18,533 nt of DNA from an uncultured Clostridia bacterium (GTDB taxonomy: Bacteria; Bacillota; Clostridia; Oscillospirales; Oscillospiraceae): assembly GCA_937915065.1 (NCBI GenBank), contig CALDMR010000175.1:1-18533 (forward strand), read 5' to 3'. Positions 1 through 6,976 of the stretch are shown here, in pieces. The notes under the pieces are model-generated. The model ran no database searches. It saw only the letters and a list, made by a program, of their open reading frames with translations, and had not been told where the DNA came from. Each line of letters begins with the position of its first letter. Position 1 is the stretch's first letter. The translations under genes were made by a program, and so were the position numbers.

Positions 1-79
1 TATTTCCTACCAGGGGCTCTTTTTTGTACTGTCTGCACAATCTGGGGCAGTTCAATTTCTGGTTCTGCCGCAGGTTTTT

Positions 80-937
80 TTATAGGCTGGATGTTTCTGC
101 TGCGATGTAGGCGACGCCGTAGGCGCCGGTGCCTACGTGGGCGCCGATGGCGGGGCCGATATTCAGAAGGTCTGCCACGGGCCGGGATGCGCCCTGTTCT
201 GCCATGCGGGACAGCAGCGCTTCGCAGTTGCTGCGGTCATAGGTGTACAGGCCGAAGAAGGGATAGGCGGGATCGGGCTGCTTAGATTCGGTCAGCTGCA
301 GGATTTGATCCATGGAGCGCTTTTGACCGATACACTTTTTTATAACCGAAACGCTGCCTTCGGGGGAAACGGTAATGATGGGCTTCATATTGGCCAGGGA
401 GCCGATGCCGGCGGCGGTGCGGGAAAGCCGCCCGCCCTTGTACAGATATTCCAGGGTATCCAGGCTGGCCCAGATACAAATGCGTTTTTTCAGAGCTTCC
501 AGGGCAGCGACGATTTCAGCGGCGCTGCGGCCCTGATCGCGCAGCTTGACGGCTTCCAGCAATAAAAGCCGCTCGCCCACGGTGGCGCTCAGGCTATCGA
601 CCAGGTAGATGCCGTCGTAATCCACCATGGCTTTGGCGATCTGGGCGCCCTGGAAGGTGCCGGATAGGGAGGAGGAGAGCAGCACGGCCACCAGCTCGTC
701 GCCTGCGCTCCGGGCTTCTTCGAAATAGACTTCAAAATCAGCGGGGGAGGGCTGGGAGGTTTTGGGGAACTCCGGACGGCTGCGGAGCAGCTCGTAAAAA
801 CCCTGCTGATCCAGGGTTTCGCCGTCGCGGTAAGTGTCTTCGCCAAAGTGAATGCTCAGGGGGACGACAGAAATGGCGTTGCTTGCCAATTCCTGGGGCG
901 TCAGATCAGAAGCGGAGTCGGTTAGAATACGGATCAT
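80..937 (-). CDS. DegV family (FakB-like) fatty-acid-binding protein
   Basis: A 285-residue protein, full length for the DegV family. It opens with the family motif ILTDSASDL (residues 4-12), followed by TSQPSPADF near 60, SSSLSGTFQGA near 88-98, and a C-terminal HVGTGAYGV segment matching the usual H-x-G-P-G-ALG-V motif. DegV proteins bind one fatty acid in a cleft between two domains; those acting as FakB present it to the kinase FakA for phosphorylation in Gram-positive lipid uptake. No fakA lies in the window, so the FakB role is inference. The start at 937 has GGAAAGGAATTTGT just upstream. The gene lies 23 bp after the marR stop on the same strand, so both probably share the marR promoter. 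No clear terminator is visible in bases 1-79. Confidence 0.92.
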   Translation of the reverse strand: MIRILTDSASDLTPQELASNAISVVPLSIHFGEDTYRDGETLDQQGFYELLRSRPEFPKTSQPSPADFEVYFEEARSAGDELVAVLLSSSLSGTFQGAQIAKAMVDYDGIYLVDSLSATVGERLLLLEAVKLRDQGRSAAEIVAALEALKKRICIWASLDTLEYLYKGGRLSRTAAGIGSLANMKPIITVSPEGSVSVIKKCIGQKRSMDQILQLTESKQPDPAYPFFGLYTYDRSNCEALLSRMAEQGASRPVADLLNIGPAIGAHVGTGAYGVAYIAAETSSL

Positions 938-960
938 ACAAATTCCTTTCCACGGGGACT

Positions 961-1413
961 TTACAGAAGATCGAGTTTGCGCAGCGCGCCGGAGACTTCC
1001 TCAACAGATTCGGCAATGCGCAGCGTCTTTTCCTCGCCCAAATCGCTCACCAGGGCCGACAGGATCGCAGTGATACCGGCGTGCTCCCGATCATAGGCCT
1101 CCTGGCCGGTGGGAGTCAGGCGCAGAAAGATCTGGCGCTTGTCCTGGGCAGAGCGCTCGCGCTGGATAAATCCTTTTCGCTCCATTTCGGAGAGAATTTT
1201 GTTCATTTGGCTTTTCAGCAGCCGGGTGCGCTCGCAGAGGTCCGTGGCGGTCAAGGGCCGGTCGGGGGCTTCTGCTGCCCGGTGGCTGAGTAGGTTGCAC
1301 ACAAAAGCCTCGTTAAAAGTCATGCCGGTAACGACCCGCTCATTCCACAGGGTGGAGGACAGGGTGAGCCAGGCGCTGAGCAGGCGCTCGCCTGCGGCAA
1401 GTTTCGAATCCAT
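961..1413 (-). CDS. MarR family transcriptional regulator
   Basis: A 150-residue protein, typical MarR size. A winged helix-turn-helix spans about residues 55-115: LTATDLCERTRLLKSQMNK is the recognition part and SAQDKRQIFLRLTPTG is the wing, with the DxR signature in QDKRQ. The start is placed at the ATG at 1413 because AGGAGGTGATTTCA lies directly upstream. A longer reading from 1470 would begin upstream of the promoter -10 and so could not be on the transcript. A perfect inverted repeat overlaps that -10, which fits autorepression. The linked downstream gene is a DegV-type lipid-binding protein, which makes a FabT-like or lipid-sensing role possible, but the ligand cannot be read from the sequence. 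Confidence 0.93.
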   Translation of the reverse strand: MDSKLAAGERLLSAWLTLSSTLWNERVVTGMTFNEAFVCNLLSHRAAEAPDRPLTATDLCERTRLLKSQMNKILSEMERKGFIQRERSAQDKRQIFLRLTPTGQEAYDREHAGITAILSALVSDLGEEKTLRIAESVEEVSGALRKLDLL

Positions 1414-1441
1414 TGAAATCACCTCCTGTAAAGACTGTTTA

Positions 1442-1464
1442 TATAGTTCATTTAATGAACTATA
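1442..1464. promoter_or_regulatory. Putative MarR operator (perfect 11-bp inverted repeat)
   Basis: The arm TATAGTTCATT (1442-1452) is followed by a single T and then its exact reverse complement (1454-1464). The repeat covers the -10 element and predicted start of the marR promoter. That placement and symmetry are typical of MarR-family dimer operators, so bound MarR would block RNA polymerase. Binding is inferred. Confidence 0.78.
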
Positions 1465-1487
1465 ATGCATGGAAAGGAATTTGTCAA
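1459..1487 (-). promoter_or_regulatory. Promoter of the marR-degV operon
   Basis: Read on the minus strand, TTGACA (1487-1482), a 17-bp spacer and TATAGT (1464-1459) form a near-consensus housekeeping promoter: perfect -35 and 5/6 at -10. Transcription would begin around 1450, about 40 bases upstream of the marR ATG at 1413. The -10 hexamer is inside one arm of the 1442-1464 inverted repeat. Confidence 0.82.
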
Positions 1488-1537
1488 GTATTCTTTTGTG
1501 GCCGGGGCCATGGAACGGGGATTTTGCGGAAAGATGC

Positions 1538-1566
1538 TTTTCTTCCCCGTCGGAACGCGCTATAAT
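1538..1566 (+). promoter_or_regulatory. Possible promoter of the fumarate reductase cluster
   Basis: A perfect TATAAT stands at 1561-1566, 46 bases before the GTG start at 1613. The hexamer 17 bp upstream, TTTTCT (1538-1543), is a poor -35, so activation or an extended -10 type may be needed. The spacing to the first gene of the plus-strand cluster is sensible. The marR operator lies about 100 bp upstream and could also affect this divergent promoter, but nothing shows that directly. Confidence 0.5.
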
Positions 1567-1612
1567 AGTACAATCATAAAAGGCGATCTGGGAAAAGGGG
1601 GGAGAGGCGTTC

Positions 1613-2143
1613 GTGCAAAAGTTTCATCCGGTTCTGGCATGGCTGCTCCTGCTGCTGCTTATTGTACACCTTATTTTGGGATCTGTCACACTTTTAACGC
1701 CTGTTTTTCTGCTGCAAACGCAATTTGCCTGGGTCTTTTTGGGGTTTGCAGCGGTTCATGTTCTGCTTTCCTTGGGAAAACTGGTGGGTAAAAGTTGGAC
1801 GCGGGGCAGATTTTTATATCTTCGGGAAAACCGAATTTATTGGTTCCGCCTGCTCAGCGGGCTGGCGGTGCTGGTGCTGGCGCTGGTTCATCGCACCCTT
1901 TGGACCATGCAGACGCCTTTCGGCGTGTTGCTGCGCTCCTTTGAGTGGCCCAGCCTGTTGGCTCAGCTTTTGTTTGTGGCGGCCTTGGCGGCCCATATTC
2001 TGCTGAATATCCGGCCGCTGCTGATCGATTCGGCCCTGGATCCTGCCGGACGGGCGGGGCGCTGGATGCGGAGGGTGACGGTGGCCCTGGCGGTGCTGGC
2101 CGCGGCGGCGGCCCTGGTTTATTTTGTGAGGGGGATGCTATGA
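1613..2143 (+). CDS. Membrane anchor, succinate dehydrogenase/fumarate reductase cytochrome b-like subunit
   Basis: A 176-residue hydrophobic protein with about five membrane helices near residues 8-29, 37-57, 76-94, 112-133 and 154-172. Helices 1-4 each carry one histidine (H19, H49, H93, H128). In five-helix SdhC/FrdC anchors with two hemes, four membrane histidines ligate the hemes, so a di-heme cytochrome b passing electrons between quinone and the iron-sulfur subunit is a reasonable inference. Sequence similarity to known anchors is weak, and the call rests on topology, the histidines and position. The GTG start has a GGGGGGAGAGG ribosome site upstream. The stop overlaps the flavoprotein ATG by 4 bp (ATGA), indicating translational coupling. 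At 176 residues it is short for the family. Confidence 0.75.
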   Translation: MQKFHPVLAWLLLLLLIVHLILGSVTLLTPVFLLQTQFAWVFLGFAAVHVLLSLGKLVGKSWTRGRFLYLRENRIYWFRLLSGLAVLVLALVHRTLWTMQTPFGVLLRSFEWPSLLAQLLFVAALAAHILLNIRPLLIDSALDPAGRAGRWMRRVTVALAVLAAAAALVYFVRGML

Positions 2144-3666
2144 GCAAGGCGGTGATCATCGGCGCGGGCATTGCCGGGCTGACGGCGGCCATTGCCCTGG
2201 CGGAGGCGGGACAGCCCTGCGTGCTGGTTTCCGCTGCGCCGTCGGAGCGGGCCCAGTCTGTCATGGCCGAGGGCGGCATCAATGCGGCCCTGGATACCAA
2301 AGGGCAGGGTGATTCCGTGCAGGAGCACTTTCAGGATACCATGGCGTCGGGCTGTGATCTGGCAGATCCCAACGGAGTGCGCGCCTTGACCAACGGCGCG
2401 CCGGAGCTGGTGACCTGGCTGGCGGGGCTGGGAGTGGCCTTTAACCGCACTGCCGCGGGGGCGCTGGATCTGCGTTCCTTCGGCGGCCAAAAAAAACAGC
2501 GCACGGCCTATGCCCGCTCGGGCACGGGAAAACAGATCATGACTGGGCTGATCCAGGAGGTACGCAAGTGGGAGAGCCGCGGATTGGTGGAGCGAAAAAT
2601 GCATCATACCCTGCAAAAGTTGATCGTGACGCTGGAAAATCAATGTACGGGCTGTATTATTTTTGATGAAAATACAAAAAGTTGTCAAATTTTGACAGGA
2701 ATCGTGCTTTTGGCTGCGGGAGGGCTGAACGGCCTGTTTGGAAAAACCACGGGTACGGTGCAAAATACCGGCGACGCTGCGGCGGCGGCCTATGCCGCGG
2801 GAGCCGCCTGCGCCAATTTGGAAATGATTCAGTACCACCCCACCACCACGCCCATCTCGGGCAAACGGGCGCTGATCTCCGAGGCGGCCCGGGGCGAAGG
2901 CGGGCGGCTGTTTGTCCTGCGGAACGGCCAGCGGTGGTATTACATGGAAGAGTGCTATCCGGAGCTGAAAAATCTGATGCCCCGGGATGTGGTATCCCGG
3001 GAAACGGAACGGGTGTGCCGGGAAAACGGCCAGGAAACAGCCTGGCTGGATCTGACGGCGCTGCCGGAGACCGTTTTTGCCGATCAACTGGCGGATCTGC
3101 GGGATTTTTGTCTGGAATTCCTGCACCTGGATCCGAAGAAGGATTTCCTGCCGGTGTATCCTGGCATTCATTATTTTATGGGAGGACTGTATGTGGACAG
3201 CGCCCACCGCACGACGGTGGGGGGGCTGTATGCCGCCGGAGAGTGCGCCTGCCAGTACCACGGGGCCAACCGCCTGGGCGGAAATTCCCTGCTGGGAGCC
3301 GTGTTCGGCGGGCGGCGGGCAGCGCAAACCATGCTGGCCGACGGAAAGCTCCCGGCAGACTGTGCCGGGGAGGCGGCCCTGGCCGCCTGGCAGGCGGAAC
3401 AGGACGCGGTGGAACGGCGGACGGGAAGGGTTTCCTGTGCGGCGGCAAAACAGAGGTTGGCCGAAATCCTGCGCCGCTGCATGGGCATCCGGCGGTGCGA
3501 AGAGCAGCTGGCTGCCGGGGCAGAGGATCTGGAACAGTTGGCGGCAGACTTGAAGAAGGGCTGGGACCCGGGGTGCAGTGGGGCGGAACAGATCTGCCTG
3601 GAGCGCCCGCGCCCGGCGGGAGAGCCGGGGCGCCCAGTGCCGCACCGATTATCCGGAGCGGAATGA
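2140..3666 (+). CDS. frdA: Fumarate reductase/succinate dehydrogenase flavoprotein subunit, frame broken near the 3' end
   Basis: A 508-residue flavoprotein of the FrdA/SdhA/NadB superfamily. The FAD-binding Rossmann motif is IIGAGIAGLTAA (residues 6-17) and MAEGGINAAL is at 43-52. Expected substrate and proton-transfer residues are present: H233 in QYHP, R251 in ARGEGG, R282 in PRDVVSRE, H344 in HYFMGG and R378 in HGANRLGGNSL. Q40 aligns with the histidine that binds FAD covalently in E. coli FrdA, so the flavin is probably non-covalent. The last 20 or so residues (from about E488) do not look like the family. The family ending is in the third plus-strand frame at 3608-3757 and overlaps the next gene start by GTGA. 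Restoring the frame would give about 538 residues. Either the gene is damaged or the sequence carries an indel error. Aspartate oxidase is less likely given the anchor and Fe-S neighbours. Confidence 0.88.
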   Translation: MSKAVIIGAGIAGLTAAIALAEAGQPCVLVSAAPSERAQSVMAEGGINAALDTKGQGDSVQEHFQDTMASGCDLADPNGVRALTNGAPELVTWLAGLGVAFNRTAAGALDLRSFGGQKKQRTAYARSGTGKQIMTGLIQEVRKWESRGLVERKMHHTLQKLIVTLENQCTGCIIFDENTKSCQILTGIVLLAAGGLNGLFGKTTGTVQNTGDAAAAAYAAGAACANLEMIQYHPTTTPISGKRALISEAARGEGGRLFVLRNGQRWYYMEECYPELKNLMPRDVVSRETERVCRENGQETAWLDLTALPETVFADQLADLRDFCLEFLHLDPKKDFLPVYPGIHYFMGGLYVDSAHRTTVGGLYAAGECACQYHGANRLGGNSLLGAVFGGRRAAQTMLADGKLPADCAGEAALAAWQAEQDAVERRTGRVSCAAAKQRLAEILRRCMGIRRCEEQLAAGAEDLEQLAADLKKGWDPGCSGAEQICLERPRPAGEPGRPVPHRLSGAE

Positions 3667-3757
3667 TGCGGAATTTTGCAAAACCACGGTGGCCCGTATG
3701 CAGCAGGGCGGGCCTGCCATTTCCTTTGCTCAAATCCCGAAGGAGGGAGAAGGGTGA
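3608..3757 (+). other. Out-of-frame C-terminal part of the flavoprotein subunit
   Basis: The third plus-strand frame encodes RARRESRGAQCRTDYPERN followed by DAEFCKTTVARMQQGG and ends at TGA 3755-3757. RESRGAH-x-R-x-DYPERND is the conserved C-terminal signature of FrdA/SdhA proteins. The stop overlaps the GTG start of the iron-sulfur gene by 4 bp, the same coupling seen elsewhere in this cluster. A net one-base shift somewhere around 3588-3610 would join it to the upstream frame. The joined segment before RESRG looks a few residues shorter than in E. coli FrdA, so a larger non-triplet deletion is also possible. Confidence 0.85.
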
Positions 3758-4455
3758 ACTATCAACTGAAAATCCGGCGCTTTTCCGGGGATGCCCCCCA
3801 TTGGCAGACCTTTACCACGCCCTGCGGCGGGGGGGATTCCGTGGCCTGCGCCCTGGAAGAATTGAACAGTCGGCCGGATCTGCGTTCCGCCGGCGGCGAA
3901 GAAGTCCGGCCGGTGGCCTGGGACTGCGGGTGCCTGGAAAAGAAGTGCGGCGCCTGCGCCATGGTCATCGGAGGAAAGCCCCGCCTGGCCTGTGCCACGG
4001 CTTTGCGGGATGCGGCGGATGGAGCGGGCATGGTCACGCTGGAACCGCTGAAAAAATTCCCCTGCCTGGAGGATCTGCGGGTGGATCGAACTGCTTTGTT
4101 CGATGCGCTGCGGGAGATGGAACTTTGGCTGGAGGGCGAAGGCGCTGCGGAGGGGGAGCTGCATTACCGGGCGGCGTCCTGTCTGATGTGCGGCCTGTGC
4201 TTGGAAGTGTGCCCGAACTTTGATGTGCAGGGGTTATTTTCAGGGGCGCCTGCGGCGGCCGCGGCATTCCGATTGACGGATCTGGAGCAGGAGGAGGGCC
4301 GCCGGAAGCGGCTTTACGACCAGTACCGGAAGCGCTTTTTTGCGGGGTGCTCCAAGTCCCTGGCCTGCCAGGAGATTTGTCCGGCGGGGGTGCCGGTGGA
4401 GCAGCTGCTGGTGAAAACGAACGGAGGAGCCCTGTGGCGGAGGAAAAGAAAATGA
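3754..4455 (+). CDS. frdB: Fumarate reductase/succinate dehydrogenase iron-sulfur subunit
   Basis: A 233-residue protein carrying all three cluster motifs of SdhB/FrdB. The [2Fe-2S] ligands are C60, C65, C68 and C80 (Cx4Cx2Cx11C). The [4Fe-4S] set is C143, C146 and C149, and the [3Fe-4S] set is C153, C199 and C205, with C209 completing the former. It carries electrons between the flavoprotein and the membrane cytochrome. The GTG at 3754 is chosen because AAGGAGGGAGAAG lies directly upstream, MNYQLKIRRF is the expected beta-grasp N-terminus, and the start overlaps the restored flavoprotein stop. An upstream in-frame ATG (3676) would add residues that match nothing and overlap the flavoprotein. 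Its stop overlaps the next ATG by 4 bp. Confidence 0.92.
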   Translation: MNYQLKIRRFSGDAPHWQTFTTPCGGGDSVACALEELNSRPDLRSAGGEEVRPVAWDCGCLEKKCGACAMVIGGKPRLACATALRDAADGAGMVTLEPLKKFPCLEDLRVDRTALFDALREMELWLEGEGAAEGELHYRAASCLMCGLCLEVCPNFDVQGLFSGAPAAAAAFRLTDLEQEEGRRKRLYDQYRKRFFAGCSKSLACQEICPAGVPVEQLLVKTNGGALWRRKRK

Positions 4456-4676
4456 GCGGCATCAAGCGCGGAAAATACCGCCATTTCAAGGGCGGATTGT
4501 ATGAGGTGCTGGGTGTGGCCCGGCACAGCGAAACGGAAGAGGCCATGGTGGTCTACCGGGCCCTTTACGGCGACGGCGGCCTTTGGGTGCGTCCGGCGGC
4601 CATGTGGAATGAAATTGTGGAGCGGGACGGAAAAAGCTTCCGGCGCTTCACCTATCTTGAGGAGGAAGAATCATGA
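4452..4676 (+). CDS. DUF1653 domain protein
   Basis: A 74-residue protein that is almost entirely a DUF1653 domain: KRGKYRHFKGGLYEVLG (residues 5-21), then ARHSETEEAMVVYRALYGDG and a WVRPAAMW segment, ending in an acidic tail. The family is small, mainly bacterial, and has no established biochemical role. The start has GGAGGAAAAGAAA upstream, and both ends overlap neighbouring genes by ATGA. Coupling to the reductase upstream and the VOC gene downstream suggests co-expression, not a shared pathway. Confidence 0.88.
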   Translation: MSGIKRGKYRHFKGGLYEVLGVARHSETEEAMVVYRALYGDGGLWVRPAAMWNEIVERDGKSFRRFTYLEEEES

Positions 4677-5044
4677 TCCAGTTCAGCCATGAAAATCTGC
4701 GGGTATCCAACCTGGAAGCATCCATCCATTTTTATGAAGAGCAGTTCGGTATGACGCTGCGCCATCGCCTGCGGGCTGGCAACGGCCCCATGGCCTGGCT
4801 GGGGTTCGGCGGCGACTTTTTCCTGGAACTGACCGAGAGCGCCGTGGTGCGGGGCAACAACCACATCGCGTTTGTCACCGACGAACGGGACGCCCTTTAT
4901 AAGCGCCATAACGCTGCCCGCCTGGTGGATTGGGAGATCCCGGAACTGGGGATCTATTTCATGCATGACCCGGACGGCAACAGCATTGAAGTAATGCCTC
5001 TGGCGGCGGTGGCGGCGCTGGAGGGCAAGGGATCGGTATGCTGA
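4673..5044 (+). CDS. VOC family (glyoxalase/bleomycin resistance fold) protein
   Basis: A 123-residue single-domain vicinal oxygen chelate protein with two beta-alpha-beta-beta-beta modules. Residues in the metal-ligand positions of glyoxalase I-like proteins are visible: H6 (SHENLRV), E52 (FFLELTE), H64 (NHIAFV) and E106 (DPDGNSIEVMP). A divalent metal site is therefore plausible. The substrate cannot be inferred: family members include lactoylglutathione lyases, epimerases, dioxygenases and drug-binding proteins. The start has GAGGAGGAAGAATC upstream and overlaps the DUF1653 stop. Its own stop overlaps the following radical SAM gene by 7 bp. Confidence 0.87.
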   Translation: MIQFSHENLRVSNLEASIHFYEEQFGMTLRHRLRAGNGPMAWLGFGGDFFLELTESAVVRGNNHIAFVTDERDALYKRHNAARLVDWEIPELGIYFMHDPDGNSIEVMPLAAVAALEGKGSVC

Positions 5045-5889
5045 ACAAAGCTTATGTGGAGATCACGAACCAGTGCAATCTGAGCTGCACCTTCTGTCCC
5101 AAAACGCAGCGCGCCCCGGGGCGCATGACGGCGGAGGAATTTTCAAAGGCCGCCGCCGCCCTGGCCGGTCATGTGCGCTATTTATACCTGCATCTGATGG
5201 GCGAACCCCTGACGCATCCGGAGCTGGCGGAAATTTTGCGGATCGCAGGCGCTGCGGGCTTCCGGGTCTGCATCACCACCAACGGCACGCTGCTGGGAAC
5301 CCGGGGCGCCGTGCTGGTGGAACAGGCGGAGGTGCTGCATAAAGTCAGCGTATCGCTCCACGCCCTGGAGGGCAGCGGCGCGCCGATGGCGATGGAGGCC
5401 TACCTGTCGGCGGTCTGGGCCTTCTGCGAACAGGCCCGGAAGCGGGGCGTTTACTGCGCGCTGCGCCTGTGGAACGAGGGCGGCGCGGCGGCGCGCAACG
5501 GTGAGATCCTGCGCTTTCTGGAAGAGAAAACCGGGGTGGCCCCGGAAACCCTGCCCCGCACCCGCAGCCGCAGCCGCGTGCTGGCGGAAAACCTGTTTTT
5601 GGAGCAGGAAGAAGTATTTGAATGGCCGGATCTGCATCGGCCGGAAACGGGAACCCAGTTCTGCTTTGGCCTGCGGGATCAGATCGGCGTGCTGTGCGAC
5701 GGCACGGTGGTGCCCTGCTGCCTGGATCACGAGGGAGATGTGCCCCTGGGCAATTTGTTTGAGCGGCCTTTGGAGGAGATTTTGAACAGTCCCCGGGCCA
5801 GGGCCATTTACGATGGATTTTCCAACCGTGCTCCGGCAGAGGCGCTGTGCCGCCGCTGCGGGTTTGCAACGCGGTTCAATAAAGGATAA
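5038..5889 (+). CDS. Radical SAM protein with SPASM-like C-terminal cysteines
   Basis: A 283-residue protein. C13, C17 and C20 (CNLSCTFC) form the Cx3Cx2C site for the S-adenosylmethionine [4Fe-4S] cluster. Next come HLMGEPLTHP, a GEP-type motif that contacts SAM, and CITTNGT. The C-terminal part has C-x13-C-x5-CC spacing (CFGLRDQIGVLCDGTVVPCC) and a final CRRC pair, resembling the SPASM/twitch region that binds auxiliary Fe-S clusters in peptide-modifying and other radical SAM enzymes. No small precursor peptide is evident nearby. The substrate is unknown. It overlaps the VOC gene at its start, and its end supplies the AAAGGA ribosome site of mutY. Confidence 0.88.
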   Translation: MLNKAYVEITNQCNLSCTFCPKTQRAPGRMTAEEFSKAAAALAGHVRYLYLHLMGEPLTHPELAEILRIAGAAGFRVCITTNGTLLGTRGAVLVEQAEVLHKVSVSLHALEGSGAPMAMEAYLSAVWAFCEQARKRGVYCALRLWNEGGAAARNGEILRFLEEKTGVAPETLPRTRSRSRVLAENLFLEQEEVFEWPDLHRPETGTQFCFGLRDQIGVLCDGTVVPCCLDHEGDVPLGNLFERPLEEILNSPRARAIYDGFSNRAPAEALCRRCGFATRFNKG

Positions 5890-5893
5890 AACG

Positions 5894-6976
5894 ATGGATG
5901 AAACACCAAAACAATTATATCAACTGACGGCCCCGCTGCTGCGGTGGTATGATGGCAGCGCCCGGGTGCTGCCCTGGCGGGACGAGCCCACGGCCTATCA
6001 TGTGTGGCTGTCGGAGATCATGCTGCAGCAGACCAGGGTCAGCGCGGTGCTGCCCTATTACCGCCGCTTTTTGGAGGCCCTGCCCGATGTGGCGGCCCTG
6101 GCGGTGGTGGAGGAGGAAAAGCTGCTGAAACTGTGGGAGGGGCTGGGATATTATAACCGGGCCCGCAACCTGCAAAAGGCGGCCCAAAAAATCATGACGG
6201 AGTGGGGCGGCCGGTTTCCGGAGGACTATGAAACCCTTTTGACGCTGCCCGGCGTGGGAGAATACACGGCGGGGGCTGTGGCATCCATTGCATTCGGCCG
6301 GCAGGTGCCGGCGGTAGACGGAAACGTGCTCCGCGTGGTGGCCCGGATCACCGGGGACGAAGGCGATGTGCTGGAGGGGAAGGTGAAGGCCCGGTTCCGA
6401 AACTGGGTGGCGGATATCCAAAGCCGGGAGCGGCCCGGAGATTTCAACCAGGCCATGATGGAGCTGGGGGCCACCGTCTGCGTGCCCAACGGCGCGCCCC
6501 GGTGCGAAAGCTGCCCCGCCGGGGCTTTTTGCGCGGCCTGCCGGGACAACACCTGGAATGTGCTGCCGGTGAAAAAGAAAAAGGCCCGGCGCCGGATCGA
6601 AGAAAAAACGGTGTTCGTGCTGCTGGGGGAAGACGGTCTTGCCCTGCGGCGGCGGGAGAAGCAGGGGCTGCTGGCGGGACTGTGGGAACTACCCAATGTG
6701 CCGGGGATGCTGGATGAATCCGGCGCGGCGGCGCAGCTGGCGCGCTGGGGCCTCATGCCCGTGGACTGGGCGGAGCAACTGGAGGCCAAACATATCTTTA
6801 CCCATGTGGAATGGCACATGCGGGGCTATGTGCTGTCTGTCCGGGGACAGGGAGAGTCGTCCTTTGCCTGGACGAACCGGGCGGGCCTGGCGGAGCGGGC
6901 AGTGCCTGCGGCCTTTGCGAAATTTATGGAAGCGGCCTGCAGCCGGCTTCCGGAAACCGAGGAAGAAGATCCATGA
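5894..6976 (+). CDS. mutY: A/G-specific adenine glycosylase MutY
   Basis: A 360-residue base-excision repair enzyme that removes adenine mispaired with 8-oxoguanine. The helix-hairpin-helix glycosylase domain shows SEIMLQQTRV with catalytic E41, the LPGVGEYTAGA hairpin (118-128) and VDGNVLRV with D142. A [4Fe-4S] site follows with C196, C204, C207 and C213. The C-terminal half (about 237-345) is the NUDIX-like domain that recognises 8-oxoG, including GLWELPNVPG and FTHVEW. Length is normal. The ATG at 5894 is preferred because it follows AAAGGATAAAACG and gives a typical N-terminus. An earlier in-frame ATG lies inside the radical SAM gene. The stop overlaps the next ATG by 4 bp. Confidence 0.96.
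   Translation: MDETPKQLYQLTAPLLRWYDGSARVLPWRDEPTAYHVWLSEIMLQQTRVSAVLPYYRRFLEALPDVAALAVVEEEKLLKLWEGLGYYNRARNLQKAAQKIMTEWGGRFPEDYETLLTLPGVGEYTAGAVASIAFGRQVPAVDGNVLRVVARITGDEGDVLEGKVKARFRNWVADIQSRERPGDFNQAMMELGATVCVPNGAPRCESCPAGAFCAACRDNTWNVLPVKKKKARRRIEEKTVFVLLGEDGLALRRREKQGLLAGLWELPNVPGMLDESGAAAQLARWGLMPVDWAEQLEAKHIFTHVEWHMRGYVLSVRGQGESSFAWTNRAGLAERAVPAAFAKFMEAACSRLPETEEEDP

Noticed and set aside
2..85. Possible C-terminal end of a plus-strand gene entering from the left
   Set aside because: One frame is open for 27 codons and stops at TAG 83-85, overlapping the degV stop, but the stretch is too short to recognise or support.
2119..3645. 508-codon minus-strand open frame opposite the flavoprotein gene
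   Set aside because: His/Gln/Arg-rich with no domain; a GC-rich antisense shadow.
2682..4223. 513-codon plus-strand open frame across the flavoprotein and iron-sulfur genes
   Set aside because: Arg/Gly/Pro-rich shadow frame; both real genes have full family motifs in other frames.
5038..5889. RiPP (modified peptide) cluster around the SPASM-like radical SAM gene
   Set aside because: No short precursor frame, leader-binding domain, protease or exporter is seen nearby.
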